NCBI GenBank assembly: GCA_963678565.1 | Contig: OY782875.1 | Location: 2,356,001-2,420,000 of the forward strand | Source of the DNA: SKHV01 sp963678565 | GTDB taxonomy: Bacteria; Bacteroidota; Bacteroidia; Bacteroidales; Prolixibacteraceae | DNA length: 64,000 nucleotides | Direction of reading: 5' to 3' | Shown: positions 62,426-64,000 of the stretch, in pieces | How the letters are laid out: each line of letters begins with the position of its first letter | How positions within the stretch are numbered: the first letter of the stretch is position 1 | Made by a program: the position numbers and the translations under genes | The notes under the pieces: model-generated | Seen by the model: only the letters and a program-made list of their open reading frames with translations | What the model was told of the DNA's origin: nothing | Databases searched by the model: none

Positions 62426-63724
62426 ATGTCTATAAAGACTGTCAATGTTATAACATTGGGCTGTTCAAAGAATTTAGTCGATTCTGAACACCTAATGTCT
62501 CAATTTGACGCTAATGGATTAGATGTCGTTCACGACTCTGAACAAATGGCGGATGTTGTAATTATCAATACTTGTGGATTTATTCTCGACGCCAAAACAG
62601 AATCGGTAAATATGATTTTGGAATGCGTTGAAGCCAAAAAAAGCAAGCAAATAAAGAAATTGTATGTAATGGGCTGCTTGTCTGAGCGATATCGCGAAGA
62701 ATTGGCAGCGGAAATTCCCGAAGTAGACCATTTCTTCGGAAAATTTGAATTAGATAAAATAATCGAAGAAATTGGAATCCATAAACGTAAAGACCTTTTA
62801 TTCGATCGTCATATTACCACTCCAAACCATTTTGCCTATTTGAAAATATCAGAAGGCTGTAATCGTAAATGTTCTTTCTGTGCAATTCCGCAGTTTACTG
62901 GAAAACACAAATCCGTTCCGATCGAAAGTTTGGTTGCTGAAGCATCGATGCTCGCCAATAAAGGAGTTAAAGAAATATTATTAATTGCCCAAGATTTATC
63001 TTCATACGGTTACGATTTATATAAAGAAAGTCGTTTGGAGCAACTAATCACTGCTATTTCAAAAGTGAAAGGAATTGAATGGATTCGTTTGCATTATATG
63101 TATCCAACCAATTTCCCTTTGAATATTTTAAAAGTAATACGCGAAAATCCGAAGGCTTGTAAATACATCGACATTCCATTGCAACACGCTAGCGATAACA
63201 TGCTCGACATAATGCGTCGTTCAACAACAGCAGCAAAAACACGCGAATTAATTCAAAAAATCAGAACCGAAGTTCCGGGAATTACCTTGCGTACCACCTT
63301 ATTGGTTGGTCACCCCGGAGAAACCGAGGAAGATTTTAATGAATTGAAATCGTTTGTGCAGGAAATGAAATTTGACAAGTTGGGGGTATTTCCATATTCA
63401 CACGAGGAAAAAACTTTTGCAGCTTTAAATTACAGCGATGATATTCCAGAAGAAGTGAAACAGGAACGAGCTGACGAAATCATGGATTTGCAACAACAAA
63501 TTTCTGAAAAACTTACGGCCCAAAAAGTAGGAGAAAATTTGAAAGTGTTAATCGATAGGGAAGAAGGAGATTATTTTATTGGAAGAACAGAGTTTGATTC
63601 ACCCGAAGTAGACGGGGAAGTTTTGCTCTCTATCGATGAAGATATTCAAATAGGAAAGTTTTACGATGTTAAAGTAACCGGTTCATTTATGTACGATTTG
63701 AATGGTGAATTGGTAAAAAACTAG
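62426..63724 (+). CDS. rimO: Ribosomal protein S12 methylthiotransferase RimO
   Basis: Radical SAM methylthiotransferase that modifies Asp of ribosomal protein S12. The N-terminal UPF0004 domain has cluster cysteines C13, C50 and C84; the radical SAM cluster motif C145-x3-C149-x2-C152 lies in SEGCNRKCSFCAIP; a TRAM domain closes the protein (about 370-432). Length 432, within family range. Confidence 0.95.
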   Translation: MSIKTVNVITLGCSKNLVDSEHLMSQFDANGLDVVHDSEQMADVVIINTCGFILDAKTESVNMILECVEAKKSKQIKKLYVMGCLSERYREELAAEIPEVDHFFGKFELDKIIEEIGIHKRKDLLFDRHITTPNHFAYLKISEGCNRKCSFCAIPQFTGKHKSVPIESLVAEASMLANKGVKEILLIAQDLSSYGYDLYKESRLEQLITAISKVKGIEWIRLHYMYPTNFPLNILKVIRENPKACKYIDIPLQHASDNMLDIMRRSTTAAKTRELIQKIRTEVPGITLRTTLLVGHPGETEEDFNELKSFVQEMKFDKLGVFPYSHEEKTFAALNYSDDIPEEVKQERADEIMDLQQQISEKLTAQKVGENLKVLIDREEGDYFIGRTEFDSPEVDGEVLLSIDEDIQIGKFYDVKVTGSFMYDLNGELVKN

Positions 63725-63733
63725 ACAAAAAAA

Positions 63734-64000
63734 ATGAAGTTAAACAATTGGCTTATAATATTATCGGTAGTATTATTTACAGGATGTGCTGTTTCAAATA
63801 AAACCGCCTTTTTATCTGAAGAAGAATTAAATAGCAAAGAGGTTTTTACAGATCTAGAAACGGCACTTTCGAATCCTTCAAATGTTTACATTCTAAAATT
63901 AGAAAATGATAAATTAACAAAAGTTCCGGGGCAAATTATAAAACTCGAAAACCTTCAGGTTTTGTATCTCGGGTATAATAATTTATCAACCTTATCCGAT
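63734..64000 (+). CDS. Leucine-rich repeat lipoprotein (3' end outside window)
   Basis: Begins at the ATG at 63734, 9 bp after the rimO stop, and runs off the window after 89 codons. The start MKLNNWLIILSVVLFTGC is a lipoprotein signal with Cys18. From about residue 50 the leucine-rich pattern LENDKLTKVPGQIIKLENLQ (partial) begins, followed by LYLGYNNLSTLSD. It probably continues as a surface or periplasmic LRR protein. Function not predictable. Confidence 0.75.
   Translation, partial: MKLNNWLIILSVVLFTGCAVSNKTAFLSEEELNSKEVFTDLETALSNPSNVYILKLENDKLTKVPGQIIKLENLQVLYLGYNNLSTLSD

Noticed and set aside
1..64000. tRNA, rRNA, CRISPR, insertion sequence or prophage
   Set aside because: Intergenic stretches were read and none showed these features; no transposase or integrase frame is present.

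Overview
The window is about 64 kb of AT-rich chromosome from a member of the Bacteroidota, most likely a Bacteroidales/Marinilabiliales-type marine or gut relative. The signs are lineage-typical families (DUF4295, DUF1599, DUF6261, DUF6263, DUF5683, BT_3928-like, PG0541-like), a type IX secretion C-terminal sorting domain, many lipoproteins, and promoters with the Bacteroidota TTTG/TAnnTTTG pattern rather than sigma70 boxes. No insertion sequence, phage, CRISPR array, rRNA or tRNA gene was recognised; this is core and lineage-core chromosome.

Layout. 0-6.6 kb (mostly minus): an epimerase cut by the window edge, the parA-parB-DUF5683-lytic transglycosylase operon, and hisS. 6.8-13.5 kb (plus): a TetR regulator followed by a TolC/adaptor/RND efflux operon ending in a PG0541-type small protein. 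13.5-15 kb (minus): a lipoprotein and a frame-disrupted SDR oxidoreductase. 15.2-17.2 kb (plus): aguA and aguB. 17.2-23.6 kb (minus): a GAF/fRMsr-like protein, pyrI, pyrB with a putative attenuator leader, yigZ, a DMT permease, dnaA with a 700-bp AT-rich upstream region, and an N-acetylmuramoyl-L-alanine amidase. 23.8-26.9 kb (plus): lptD-like gene and ridA. 27-31.3 kb (minus): a DUF2927 protein, a TlpA-type lipoprotein, DUF6263, a small membrane protein and DUF6261. 31.9-42.2 kb (plus): rlmD, an RIC/hemerythrin protein overlapped by a LuxR-type regulator, speA, a 1276-residue CotH/lamin-tail secreted protein and a PLC-like zinc enzyme. 42.2-43.9 kb (minus): BT_3928-like and DUF1599 proteins. 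44-54.4 kb (plus): folP, cdaA, a six-gene MacB-type efflux operon with three consecutive adaptor genes, and an exported protein. 54.4-61.2 kb: SulP transporter, DUF308, DUF819, CPBP protease, GH43, then rpmB-rpmG-DUF4295. 61.4-64 kb: ftsY, rimO and a truncated leucine-rich-repeat lipoprotein.

How the genes work together. SpeA, AguA and AguB together make a complete arginine-agmatine-N-carbamoylputrescine-putrescine route, split over two loci. PyrB and PyrI form aspartate transcarbamoylase. dnaA and parAB, with mostly leftward genes to the left of dnaA and mostly rightward genes to the right, suggest the window is near the replication origin. Envelope functions dominate the rest: LPS export, peptidoglycan hydrolysis, two tripartite exporters and secreted enzymes.

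Observations most worth a second look: a 14-codon leader reading frame whose stop codon is exactly the loop of a terminator hairpin in front of pyrB; the triple-adaptor MacB operon; the RIC/LuxR pair with a receiver lacking its phospho-acceptor; a perfect 17-bp palindrome between the folP promoter and start; and paired palindromes upstream of dnaA.
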